DNA of 29,697 bases, from positions 1 through 29,697 of the IMG/VR virus record IMGVR_UViG_3300034072_002202; one strand, 5' to 3'. Shown in pieces: positions 21,350 to 26,825 of the stretch. Under the pieces are notes generated by a model. The model was not told the DNA's origin. It did not search any database and saw only the letters and a program-made list of their open reading frames with translations. The translations under genes were made by a program, and so were the position numbers. This DNA is from a virus. Every line of letters starts with the position of its first letter. Position 1 is the stretch's first letter.

Positions 21350-21443
21350 CGTGCGTCACCCAAGCTGCGACTGCGGCGATGACAGCGCTGAGCGGCACAA
21401 GCGCGATGAGCGTCGCGCCAAGGATTGCGAAAGCATCCTTCAT
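21309..21443 (-). CDS. Small membrane protein, C-terminus altered by a deletion joint
   Basis: 44 residues from ATG 21443, behind a leader module with GAGGAGAC. Residues 4-29 (AFAILGATLIALVPLSAVIAAVAAW) are a membrane span; THVSYRIWQ is the usual end of this phage type. The last few residues (GLPRGG) come from the Sak4 sequence in another frame. The joint lies around 21330-21350. Function unknown. Confidence 0.6.
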   Translation of the reverse strand: MKDAFAILGATLIALVPLSAVIAAVAAWVTHVSYRIWQGLPRGG

Positions 21444-21494
21444 AGTTGTCTCCTCAATGATGTGGTGAAGTGCGGCTGGTTGGTGGCCAGCCGC
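21444..21494 (-). promoter_or_regulatory. Leader module: CCAA-loop hairpin + CACCAC + GAGGAGAC
   Basis: Minus strand: GCGGCTGG and CCAGCCGC pair (8 bp, perfect) around CCACCAA, then ACTTCACCACATCATT and GAGGAGAC before the ATG at 21443. This is the strongest stem in the set. Confidence 0.75.
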
Positions 21495-21503
21495 TAGCGC
21501 TGG

Positions 21504-22607
21504 TTAGGCTGCCTGCTCGAAGGCCTCGACGGCCCGCTTTGCTGACAAGGGGTCAAGACCCGCAACGGCGCGCAACTCCTTGATCGCATCGATCTTGAGG
21601 CCCAGCGCAGCCATGTTCTGCCACTTGTGACCATAGACCGGCGCGGCTTCTTCGTGGGTCGTGTTCAGCGTGAACACGCCGAACTGCTTGCCTTTGTATT
21701 TCGCGGCAAGGCGTTTGGCTTCCTTCTCGGCTGCGACGGTGGACGCGTGTACGTGCGGCGTCGATGACGGCTTTGGCTGGCCGTTTTCGATGAGGGCGAC
21801 GATGGCGGTGGTGGGTGCCGCAAGCTCGAAGAACTCGGGTAGCCAGCCGTTCTCGGTTGATCCCGCATCATCGAACTTGACCTTCACGCTCTCATATTTG
21901 CGGCCAAAGTGATCGGCAGAGACGACATATTCCTTTCCGGCAGTGAACTGCCCTGGATAGCTCTTCAGGCACTTCACCCGATCACCGACCTTGAACCTCG
22001 GCTGCGCGTTGTCGTTGCTCGGTTTCGCCACGGGCTCGTCGATCCATTCGGCGATGATGTCGTTATCTTTCAGACTCAACTTATCGTCTCGGCTCGACGA
22101 TCGACCGTCGTCGGACCAAACAGCACTGGCATAATTGCCTGTGCTGCCGAATGTTGCAATGTTCCCAGAAATGAAGGCAGGCCCGACCTTTCGGCCATCG
22201 CGCGTCTTGTAGAACTTGCCTGCCTCGATCTTGAGGGCGGCGGGCTGTTCTGGAGTGGTGGCCGTCGTGATGGGCTCGATGTCGCGCAGAACGAACCCTC
22301 CTTCCTCACCAGAGCATTTTCCCGATCTTAGGGTAACCAATGTGATCCCGTGCGCGTACTCGGCAGTTACGTCGCCCTCGCCTTCCCATCCCGGATAATT
22401 GACCTTCACCCGCTCGCCGACGCGCGGCTGCCAAGGTTCGAATGCGCCATGCATCGCTGCAGTTGATCCAGCGATTACAACGATATGGCCATGTTTAGAC
22501 ACTTCCAGCACCTTGTAGATGCGATCGACCACGCCGTATTGCTCGGGCCAGTCGCTTGGCTGTACACGGCGCACCCAGTCACCCACCTTAAATCTCTGCG
22601 CACCCAT
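21504..22607 (-). CDS. Modular protein: repeated SH3/KOW-like domains plus L7/L12-like C-terminus
   Basis: 367 residues from ATG 22607 (GGAG 7 nt upstream, TGATG overlap with the gene before). Three or more small barrels are visible, each opening with FKVGD.V.. or RVGERVKV: RFKVGDWVRRV at the start, RVGERVKVNYPGW near 61, RFKVGDRVKCLKSYPG near 205. SNDNAQP lies between modules. The last 30 residues (LKIDAIKELRAVAGLDPLSAKRAVEAF) resemble the C-terminal domain of ribosomal protein L7/L12. Function unknown. Early-operon position suggests host interaction, perhaps with translation factors. Confidence 0.7.
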   Translation of the reverse strand: MGAQRFKVGDWVRRVQPSDWPEQYGVVDRIYKVLEVSKHGHIVVIAGSTAAMHGAFEPWQPRVGERVKVNYPGWEGEGDVTAEYAHGITLVTLRSGKCSGEEGGFVLRDIEPITTATTPEQPAALKIEAGKFYKTRDGRKVGPAFISGNIATFGSTGNYASAVWSDDGRSSSRDDKLSLKDNDIIAEWIDEPVAKPSNDNAQPRFKVGDRVKCLKSYPGQFTAGKEYVVSADHFGRKYESVKVKFDDAGSTENGWLPEFFELAAPTTAIVALIENGQPKPSSTPHVHASTVAAEKEAKRLAAKYKGKQFGVFTLNTTHEEAAPVYGHKWQNMAALGLKIDAIKELRAVAGLDPLSAKRAVEAFEQAA

Positions 22608-22888
22608 CACGCTGCTCCTTCCGTTGTTGTTTCGGCGGTCATGGCGCGCCGTTGTGTGAAGTCGACCTTGACGACGTTGGTGTCGTCATCCTCCTTTGCC
22701 GGCGGCTCGCCGTCCGGATCGTGCTCGATCTCGAATCCGTGCCACCAGATCGTCGAGGCGCCGTCGGCAAGGCGCACCTGGTACTCGCTGCCCCAGTTGC
22801 GATCGCCGATGACAACGCCAGTTAGATGCGGGTTTTGCCGGTTGCGGACCGGATCGCCGAAATTGAAGAACTCGCAGTCGCAGGTCAT
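22607..22888 (-). CDS. Small hypothetical phage protein, SH3-like
   Basis: 93 residues. ATG 22888 overlaps the previous stop as ATGA. MTCDCEFFNFGDPVRNRQNPHLTGVVIGDRNWGSEYQVRLADG looks like a small barrel domain with two Cys at the start. The C-terminal third is acidic and disordered (DPDGEPPAKEDDD). It sits before the larger SH3-like protein with a stop-start overlap. No function known. Confidence 0.68.
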   Translation of the reverse strand: MTCDCEFFNFGDPVRNRQNPHLTGVVIGDRNWGSEYQVRLADGASTIWWHGFEIEHDPDGEPPAKEDDDTNVVKVDFTQRRAMTAETTTEGAA

Positions 22889-23235
22889 GCCGCCACCCGC
22901 TCACTACGCAGCGCGTAGTCGTTGACCGCCTGCCCCGCCGTCAGATCTTCAGCATTGTCGTTTGCGGCGGCAAGAACGCGCGGGAGCGAAACCGGCATAA
23001 GGCCGGAAAGCGTGGAGCAACCGCCGTTGTGCGGCGCCAGGTGCGTAGTGCGGTCGGGATTGTTGTCATTGGCTGGGATGAATGCGCGCTGCTTGTGTAA
23101 GCCGTATGTGCGCCGAAGCCGCTGGTATGCTGCCATTGGCTTGACGTTGTATCTGGCGGCAATATCTGCGACGCTCTCACCGTTTTCACGGCGCGCGTGC
23201 ATATCCGCCAGCATAGTGCTGGTGATAAGCGTCAT
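22885..23235 (-). CDS. Homeodomain-like HTH protein with two ANDN peptides
   Basis: 116 residues. ATG 23235 follows a leader module. Residues about 8-43 form a helix-turn-helix of the HTH_38/homeodomain type (ARRENGESVADIAARYNVKPMAAYQRLRR). The rest is low complexity and contains IPANDNNPDR and LAAANDNAED. It is the second gene of the leftward early operon, so a transcriptional role in the early programme is plausible. No closer family is recognised. Confidence 0.7.
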   Translation of the reverse strand: MTLITSTMLADMHARRENGESVADIAARYNVKPMAAYQRLRRTYGLHKQRAFIPANDNNPDRTTHLAPHNGGCSTLSGLMPVSLPRVLAAANDNAEDLTAGQAVNDYALRSERVAA

Positions 23236-23275
23236 GTCGTCTCCTCTGGGTGGTGGTGAACGGTTGGTAGCCGTT
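23236..23275 (-). promoter_or_regulatory. Leader module: CCAA-loop hairpin + CACCACCACC + GAGGAGAC
   Basis: Minus strand, right after the lipoprotein stop: AACGG and CCGTT pair (5 bp) around CTACCAA, then CACCACCACCCA and GAGGAGAC before the ATG at 23235. Confidence 0.68.
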
Positions 23276-23276
23276 A

Positions 23277-23681
23277 TTAATTTGCGGTGATTTCCTTACC
23301 GTCGCCGCGGAAGTTGACGTCTGGAATGATGGACTGAGGCTTGAAGGTGACGCGGTAGTGGTACGCGCTAACCGACTTGCCTTCCAACTGCTCGGCGAAG
23401 AACGTGACGTTGTCGGAAAGACCGAGAAAGTGCTTCTTGTACTGTCCGGGCCCGGTCTTGCAGGTAACGTCAAGCTTACGTTCGCCGACAGAGATGCTGC
23501 ACAAGCCTTCGATGGTCAGCATGTAAGTGTCGGTGATACCGTTGTAGAAAATGATGCGGCGGCTGACTTCAAAATTATCGGCTGCCTTCGACAGGTTCTG
23601 CGAGGCAATCTGCGCGTCGTCGGAGCAAGCCGTTAGCGCAACAGAAGCCGCTAGCGCCATTGCGATTGCAATGCGGTTCAT
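23277..23681 (-). CDS. Phage beta-sandwich lipoprotein
   Basis: 134 residues, ATG 23681 behind CACCACCCAGAGGAGAC. The signal ends in a lipobox (ASVALTAC, Cys19). The mature part, LSKAADNFEVSRRIIFYNGITDTYMLTIEG, then VTCKTGPGQYKKHFLGLSDNVT and YHYRVTFKPQSIIPDVNFRG, belongs to a conserved phage lipoprotein type encoded at the start of early operons. Its role is not established; superinfection exclusion is one idea. It is the first gene of the leftward early operon. Confidence 0.78.
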   Translation of the reverse strand: MNRIAIAMALAASVALTACSDDAQIASQNLSKAADNFEVSRRIIFYNGITDTYMLTIEGLCSISVGERKLDVTCKTGPGQYKKHFLGLSDNVTFFAEQLEGKSVSAYHYRVTFKPQSIIPDVNFRGDGKEITAN

Positions 23682-23736
23682 TGTCGTCTCCTCTGGGTGG
23701 TGGCCGCCTTGTGGTTGACAAAGCAGCAGGGTTATG

Positions 23737-23765
23737 AAACTAAACTATTTTTACAAATTTGTCAA
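23737..23765 (-). promoter_or_regulatory. Leftward early promoter with ACAAATTTGT operator
   Basis: Minus strand TTGACA (23765-23760), 17-nt spacer, TAGTTT (23742-23737). ACAAATTTGT at 23753-23762 overlaps the -35 box. The operator also lies 24 nt before the divergent regulator gene at 23786. The predicted 5' leader contains a weaker hairpin CUUUGU/ACAAGG with loop CAACC. Confidence 0.72.
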
Positions 23766-23785
23766 GATTTCACGAAAGTGGATGC

Positions 23786-24388
23786 ATGCCTGAAGTTAAG
23801 TCGCGCCTCCTCCAGTCGATACTGAAAGAACAGAAGCGGAGAGCCGTAAAAGATCGCGCTGTCTACGAAGAATTAGGCGTGCCCCAGCAGACCTTCAGCA
23901 CCTGGAAAGCTGGCGTCATACCGAGACCAAGACAATTCCCGGCGATTGCCGCCTTCCTCGGCGTCTCCGAAGAAGAAGTGGCGGAGATGGCTCGCGAGGC
24001 GGCCGAAACCGCCCCGTCCGTCACGCCGATTACGGTCGCCCGCACCTACGGCAAGATATCTGACCGCAAAGCTGGCAAATTCAAATTCGAACCAATCAAC
24101 GACGGCCGCAAACGTATTCCTGAAGGCAGGTACGCGATCATCATCGACACGAAAGTGATGGAGCCAGTCTTCCACGTCGGCGTAAAGGCGTGGCTCGACC
24201 CTTCCCGCTGGCCCGCCGCCGGTGACGACGTTCTGGCACATTCGGGCGGTTTCGCCTGGATTGGGCGGTTCGAAGGAATGAGCAACGGCGCCGTTCAGCT
24301 TAGCCGCTACGACGGATCGCAGCTTGAAGTCAAAAACGTTGAAGCTGTTCATGTCATCGTCCTTTCGGAGCGAGTGGTTGCGGCATAG
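23786..24388 (+). CDS. HTH regulator with S24-like domain lacking the catalytic serine
   Basis: 200 residues from ATG 23786; a TTG at 23759 would lie inside the operator. The N-terminus (about 20-62, AVYEELGVPQQTFSTWKAGVIPRP) is a helix-turn-helix. The C-terminal half has the S24/LexA-like fold pattern (YAIIIDT...MEPVF...AAGDDVL), but the GDSMEP site reads TKVMEP, with Val124 in place of the nucleophilic Ser. Self-cleavage is therefore unlikely. Its position divergent to the early operon suggests a Cro- or repressor-type protein acting on ACAAATTTGT. Confidence 0.8.
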   Translation: MPEVKSRLLQSILKEQKRRAVKDRAVYEELGVPQQTFSTWKAGVIPRPRQFPAIAAFLGVSEEEVAEMAREAAETAPSVTPITVARTYGKISDRKAGKFKFEPINDGRKRIPEGRYAIIIDTKVMEPVFHVGVKAWLDPSRWPAAGDDVLAHSGGFAWIGRFEGMSNGAVQLSRYDGSQLEVKNVEAVHVIVLSERVVAA

Positions 24389-24412
24389 CGAGGTGGTGGC
24401 TCGTAATTCCGC

Positions 24413-24441
24413 TTGACAATTCCTACAAATTTGTGTAGGAG
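24413..24441 (+). promoter_or_regulatory. Rightward promoter with ACAAATTTGT operator
   Basis: TTGACA (24413-24418), 17-nt spacer, TAGGAG (24436-24441). ACAAATTTGT (24425-24434) fills the spacer, inside a larger inverted repeat TCCTACA/TGTAGGA (24421-24440). The -10 box is weak, but the layout equals the two leftward ACAAATTTGT promoters. It would transcribe the candidate small RNA. Confidence 0.55.
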
Positions 24442-24446
24442 ATTGG

Positions 24447-24580
24447 TTGTCCGCTGTGGTGGCGGATATGGAATACGCGCTTTGATCCCGCCTTACGGCG
24501 AAGGTCTCCTCGGCGTGTTAGTACGGAGAAGGGGCGGAGTTACGGGTGGTGCCGGCTCATTACGCCCCTTTTCGTTTTTT
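24447..24580 (+). ncRNA. Candidate phage small RNA with anti-leader sequences
   Basis: A promoter (24413-24441) and an intrinsic terminator (AAGGGGCG 24529-24536 with CGCCCCTT 24563-24570, then TTCGTTTTTT) delimit about 130 nt with no credible ORF. The RNA contains GTCTCCTC (24504-24511), the exact complement of the GAGGAGAC ribosome site shared by many genes here, and TGTGGTGG (24455-24462), complementary to their CCACCACA. TTGGTTG (24443-24449), the complement of the CAACCAA loops, lies at the predicted start and may or may not be transcribed. It is antisense to the end of 24540-24662. Confidence 0.45.
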
Positions 24581-24662
24581 GCTGCATGCACGACAACGCC
24601 GGCAGAGCTTCATGCTCCACCGGCGCTAATTTTTCGAAGTCATTGTTTGCGGTCTCTCTCAT
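24540..24662 (-). CDS. Very small protein behind a leader module
   Basis: 40 residues, ATG 24662 with GGGGAGACG. MRETANNDFEKLAPVEHEALPALSC and a basic tail (KTKRGVMSRHHP). No family is recognised. Support comes from the leader with its hairpin and ribosome site. Its 3' end overlaps the candidate small RNA and its terminator on the other strand. Confidence 0.45.
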   Translation of the reverse strand: MRETANNDFEKLAPVEHEALPALSCMQQKTKRGVMSRHHP

Positions 24663-24717
24663 AGTCGTCTCCCCTTCTGGCATTAGTGGTTTTGTTATCG
24701 CCAGTTGGTTGCTGGCG
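24663..24717 (-). promoter_or_regulatory. Leader module: CCAA-loop hairpin, long spacer, GGGGAGAC
   Basis: Minus strand, 1 nt after the previous stop: CGCCAG and CTGGCG pair (6 bp) around CAACCAA. ATAACAAAACCACTAATG and GGGGAGAC follow before the ATG at 24662. The spacer is longer than in other copies and CACCAC is reduced to ACCAC. Confidence 0.6.
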
Positions 24718-24718
24718 T

Positions 24719-24856
24719 TTAAGGCGGCCCGGTCACTGGCCGCCATCTTCTTCTGCGGTCGGGAGCTTCATGCTCCCATCTTCTTCTCGCCGTCATGGCG
24801 CTCATGCCGATCAGCGCTTGGGTCGTCGATCGTCTTCTTTCGCAATCCTTAAACAT
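24719..24856 (-). CDS. Possible small Arg-rich protein
   Basis: 45 residues, ATG 24856. MFKDCERRRSTTQALIGMSA followed by a basic Arg/Trp-rich end. The ribosome site is poor (AAAGGGAATGCGC). Its stop lies 1 nt before a leader hairpin, as in other gene junctions here, and a leftward promoter lies about 80 nt upstream. A second overlapping short ORF is possible, so the call is uncertain. Confidence 0.35.
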   Translation of the reverse strand: MFKDCERRRSTTQALIGMSAMTARRRWEHEAPDRRRRWRPVTGPP

Positions 24857-24935
24857 GCGCATTCCCTTTCATGCTGCAGGTTCGTCTTGGGGTCTGTTGC
24901 CCTGTCGGCTTCTTGTTTGGCCGCTGTTGATTTTG

Positions 24936-24976
24936 GTTCTACCGTTTTACCGGTTTAGTGTCAACTCTAAACCGGT
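24936..24976 (-). promoter_or_regulatory. Leftward promoter with CI-type operator inverted repeat
   Basis: Minus strand TTGACA (24964-24959), 17-nt spacer, TAGAAC (24941-24936). Perfect 10-bp arms ACCGGTTTAG (24949-24958) and CTAAACCGGT (24967-24976) flank the -35 box. A further ACCGTTTTAC copy precedes them. The same half site recurs at the rightward promoter 25740-25768 and just before the CI gene. Confidence 0.65.
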
Positions 24977-25012
24977 TTTATTTTTTGATATTTTTCCGTT
25001 ATACCGGTGCGC

Positions 25013-25720
25013 ATGGCAAAGTTGAGCGACATCATAAGGTCTAAGCGCAAGGAAATGGGCTTAACGCAGAAGGCGTTCGGCAACCTTTTTGGTGCGCAAC
25101 AGACAACCGTCTCCGATTGGGAGAAAGGTAAGATATCTATGATGCGCAACTGGCAGAAGCTTGCCGGGTCTCTTGGTCTGCGCGAATCGGAGTTTCTCGA
25201 CCTTATGGCTGAGGCGACGACCGAGTCGGAAAAGACCGAGCGCATGATTCCCGCGTTGCGTCAGGCAACTGCCCCTATCATTAATACCGGTAGTATCATT
25301 GCCGCTCCTAAACCGCCGTCCGGGGAGCGTGACGTGCCTGTTCTAGGCAGGTCGAAGGGAGGGTCGGACGGTGAGTTTGAGTTCAACGGGCAGATCATGG
25401 GCTGGGAATGGAGGCCGCCTCACCTGGCGGGCGTCGCCGAGGCATATGCATCTTATGTAGACGGCGAGAGCATGTATCCGCGTTACAAGCCAGGCGAGAC
25501 GGTATGGACCAATCCGCCAAAGCCAATCGCGCGCGGCGATGACGTTATCGTGCAGCTGGCACCGAACGAAGAGGACGGCGTTCCTCGCGGCTTCATCAAA
25601 GAGTTTGTACGATGGGAGCCAAGCTTTTTGGTGGTGTGCCAGTTCAACCCCCCGATGGAAATCAAATACCCGCGCGACGACGTCGTCTCGATCCACAAAA
25701 TCGACTACGCGCAGAAATAA
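25013..25720 (+). CDS. CI-like phage repressor (XRE HTH + S24 peptidase)
   Basis: 235 residues from ATG 25013 (a GTG at 25007 is the alternative). HTH_XRE spans about 5-60 (LTQKAFGNLFGAQQTTVSDWEKGK). A linker follows, then an S24 domain with the nucleophile Ser153 in DGESMYPRY and the general-base Lys196 in GFIKEFVRW, so RecA-stimulated self-cleavage is likely. There is no ribosome site: a TATACC-like box at 25000-25005 and a TACCGGT half operator lie directly before the start, suggesting a leaderless, autoregulated mRNA as for lambda cI. Operators of the ACCGGTTT type flank it on both sides. Confidence 0.88.
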   Translation: MAKLSDIIRSKRKEMGLTQKAFGNLFGAQQTTVSDWEKGKISMMRNWQKLAGSLGLRESEFLDLMAEATTESEKTERMIPALRQATAPIINTGSIIAAPKPPSGERDVPVLGRSKGGSDGEFEFNGQIMGWEWRPPHLAGVAEAYASYVDGESMYPRYKPGETVWTNPPKPIARGDDVIVQLAPNEEDGVPRGFIKEFVRWEPSFLVVCQFNPPMEIKYPRDDVVSIHKIDYAQK

Positions 25721-25768
25721 CGGTTTACCGTTTTAACGGTTGACGACGCACCGGTATCGTTCTATATC
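25719..25768 (+). promoter_or_regulatory. Rightward early promoter (PR-like) with CI-type operators
   Basis: TTGACG (25740-25745), 17-nt spacer, TATATC (25763-25768). ACCGGTA lies in the spacer and AACGG-TTTA-CCGTT (25719-25732) just upstream. It would drive the 25819-29203 operon including xis and int. Transcription would start at about 25775, immediately before the leader hairpin. Confidence 0.68.
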
Positions 25769-25779
25769 TCCTCTTGTAC

Positions 25780-25818
25780 CCAGCAAACCAAGCTGGTCAC
25801 CACAAGAGGAGATACACT
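25780..25818 (+). promoter_or_regulatory. 5' leader module: CCAA-loop hairpin + CACCAC + GAGGAGA
   Basis: CCAGC and GCTGG pair (5 bp) around AAACCAA, then TCACCACAA and GAGGAGA before the ATG at 25819. Here the module forms the 5' end of an mRNA on the opposite strand from the other copies, so it cannot be a terminator of an upstream gene. Confidence 0.7.
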
Positions 25819-26187
25819 ATGTACAGACCGCGTCCCGAAGAGTTCGACGATATCGCGATTGCCGCACACGGTGCTGTTGCCCAGTCCGACGAGCCTATGA
25901 AGCGCCCGGACCACAAGGCTAAGAAGCACGGCAAGCCCAAGACGAAATACGAATACATGCGCCGCTTCCCCAAGAAGCCGCGCAACGGCGAGGAAGTCGG
26001 CGGCGGCCACTTCGTATTCCGCCGTGGCGACAGCACTGGACGCATCCGTCCGTGCATGTGGCCCTTTGAGCATCCCTCCTACGATTCTGCGCTGGTTGAA
26101 GCCGCGCGCCTGCACAAAGAGCATGGCGGCACCTTTGAGGTGTTTGTTCGCGTCGGCCGTGTCGAGGCGCTGGAGGCCGGCGAATGA
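25819..26187 (+). CDS. First gene of rightward operon, hypothetical
   Basis: 122 residues, ATG 25819 with GAGGAGA 6 nt upstream. A basic linker (PMKRPDHKAKKHGKPKTKYEYMRRFPKKPRNG) is followed by a compact domain (GGGHFVFRRGDSTGRIRPCMWPFEHPSYDSALVEAARLHKEHGGTFEVFVRVG). No family is recognised. The stop overlaps the next gene as ATGA. It is the first product of the CI-controlled rightward promoter, a place often used by Cro- or host-takeover proteins, but no HTH is visible. Confidence 0.68.
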   Translation: MYRPRPEEFDDIAIAAHGAVAQSDEPMKRPDHKAKKHGKPKTKYEYMRRFPKKPRNGEEVGGGHFVFRRGDSTGRIRPCMWPFEHPSYDSALVEAARLHKEHGGTFEVFVRVGRVEALEAGE

Positions 26188-26318
26188 GCGCGGCTGCCGT
26201 CGAGAAGCCGACCGTCCAGCAGATCATCCTTACCCAGCACGCCGACCTGATGAAGGACTTAGCCAGTTTTCTGGCTTTGTCTCTTTTCATCACCGCAGTG
26301 CTGATCTGGGGTTATTGA
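26184..26318 (+). CDS. Small single-pass membrane protein
   Basis: 44 residues, ATG 26184 in an ATGA overlap, GGAGG upstream. The C-terminal half (LASFLALSLFITAVLIWGY) is a membrane span, so it is tail-anchored with a short cytoplasmic helix. Function unknown; size and placement are typical of phage early membrane peptides. Confidence 0.6.
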   Translation: MSAAAVEKPTVQQIILTQHADLMKDLASFLALSLFITAVLIWGY

Positions 26319-26329
26319 GGGAGGCCGGC

Positions 26330-26581
26330 ATGGCATATGGCGACTACAGCGGTCCGGATAAGGCCGACAAAGGCAAAGAGGGAGGCAGCTGCAACCGGCG
26401 TAGATGCCAATGCGCCCCAGCCAACTGGTATAACCACGGCTCCCTTTCTTGGTACTGCGAGGACTGCAAGGAGCAAATCTACGACCCGATCGGCCAGCGG
26501 TATTGGAAGCAGGACTTTCCGAACGCCACTCACCCGATGTTCGAAACACGCAAGATGATGGACGACCGCCAAGCGTCCTAA
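26330..26581 (+). CDS. Zinc-ribbon-like small protein
   Basis: 83 residues from ATG 26330 (GGGAGG upstream), 11 nt after the previous stop. CNRRRCQC (about 21-28) and WYCEDC (about 41-46) supply Cys pairs for a zinc ribbon, followed by DPIGQRYWKQDFPN. No family is recognised. A longer in-frame ORF starting at 26024 would overlap two genes and has no ribosome site. Possibly binds nucleic acid. Confidence 0.65.
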   Translation: MAYGDYSGPDKADKGKEGGSCNRRRCQCAPANWYNHGSLSWYCEDCKEQIYDPIGQRYWKQDFPNATHPMFETRKMMDDRQAS

Positions 26582-26612
26582 CCACCACCAAACACCACTT
26601 GAGGAGACAAAC

Positions 26613-26825
26613 ATGTCGAGAAGACGCGACACTACCTACACCCCTGCTCCATACGCCGGCGACGGTCTTGAAGTCGTAGCCAACCTTTCATCCGGAACCG
26701 CACCGACGGTCGTTCTCGTCGCTGTCGCCAAGTGGCACGAACGCAGGAAGGATAGCCGCAATCGCGTCATCGCCTCCAAGCTGCGTGAGCTCGTCGCGGC
26801 GAATGATAATGGGAGGAGAAGATGA
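26613..26825 (+). CDS. Small basic protein ending in ANDN tail
   Basis: 70 residues. The upstream sequence reads ACACCACTTGAGGAGACAAAC, the leader motif without the hairpin. The middle (TAPTVVLVAVAKWHERRKDSRNRVIASKLRELV) is a helical region, and the end is AANDNGRRR. The stop overlaps the next ATG as ATGA. Function unknown. Confidence 0.62.
   Translation: MSRRRDTTYTPAPYAGDGLEVVANLSSGTAPTVVLVAVAKWHERRKDSRNRVIASKLRELVAANDNGRRR

Noticed and set aside
23759-23785. TTG start for the regulator at 23786
   Set aside because: It lies inside the ACAAATTTGT operator and the added nine residues are not HTH-like; ATG 23786 fits better.
24504-24511. Reading GTCTCCTC as a decayed minus-strand leader instead of an antisense segment
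   Set aside because: On the minus strand no start codon follows GAGGAGAC and the CACCAC and CAACCAA elements come after it, the reverse of the leader order. The idea is not fully excluded.
24413-24664. 83-residue plus-strand ORF in the control region
   Set aside because: It starts at a promoter -35 box, has Gly/Arg-rich composition without a motif, and crosses a strong terminator; a non-coding RNA explains the region better.
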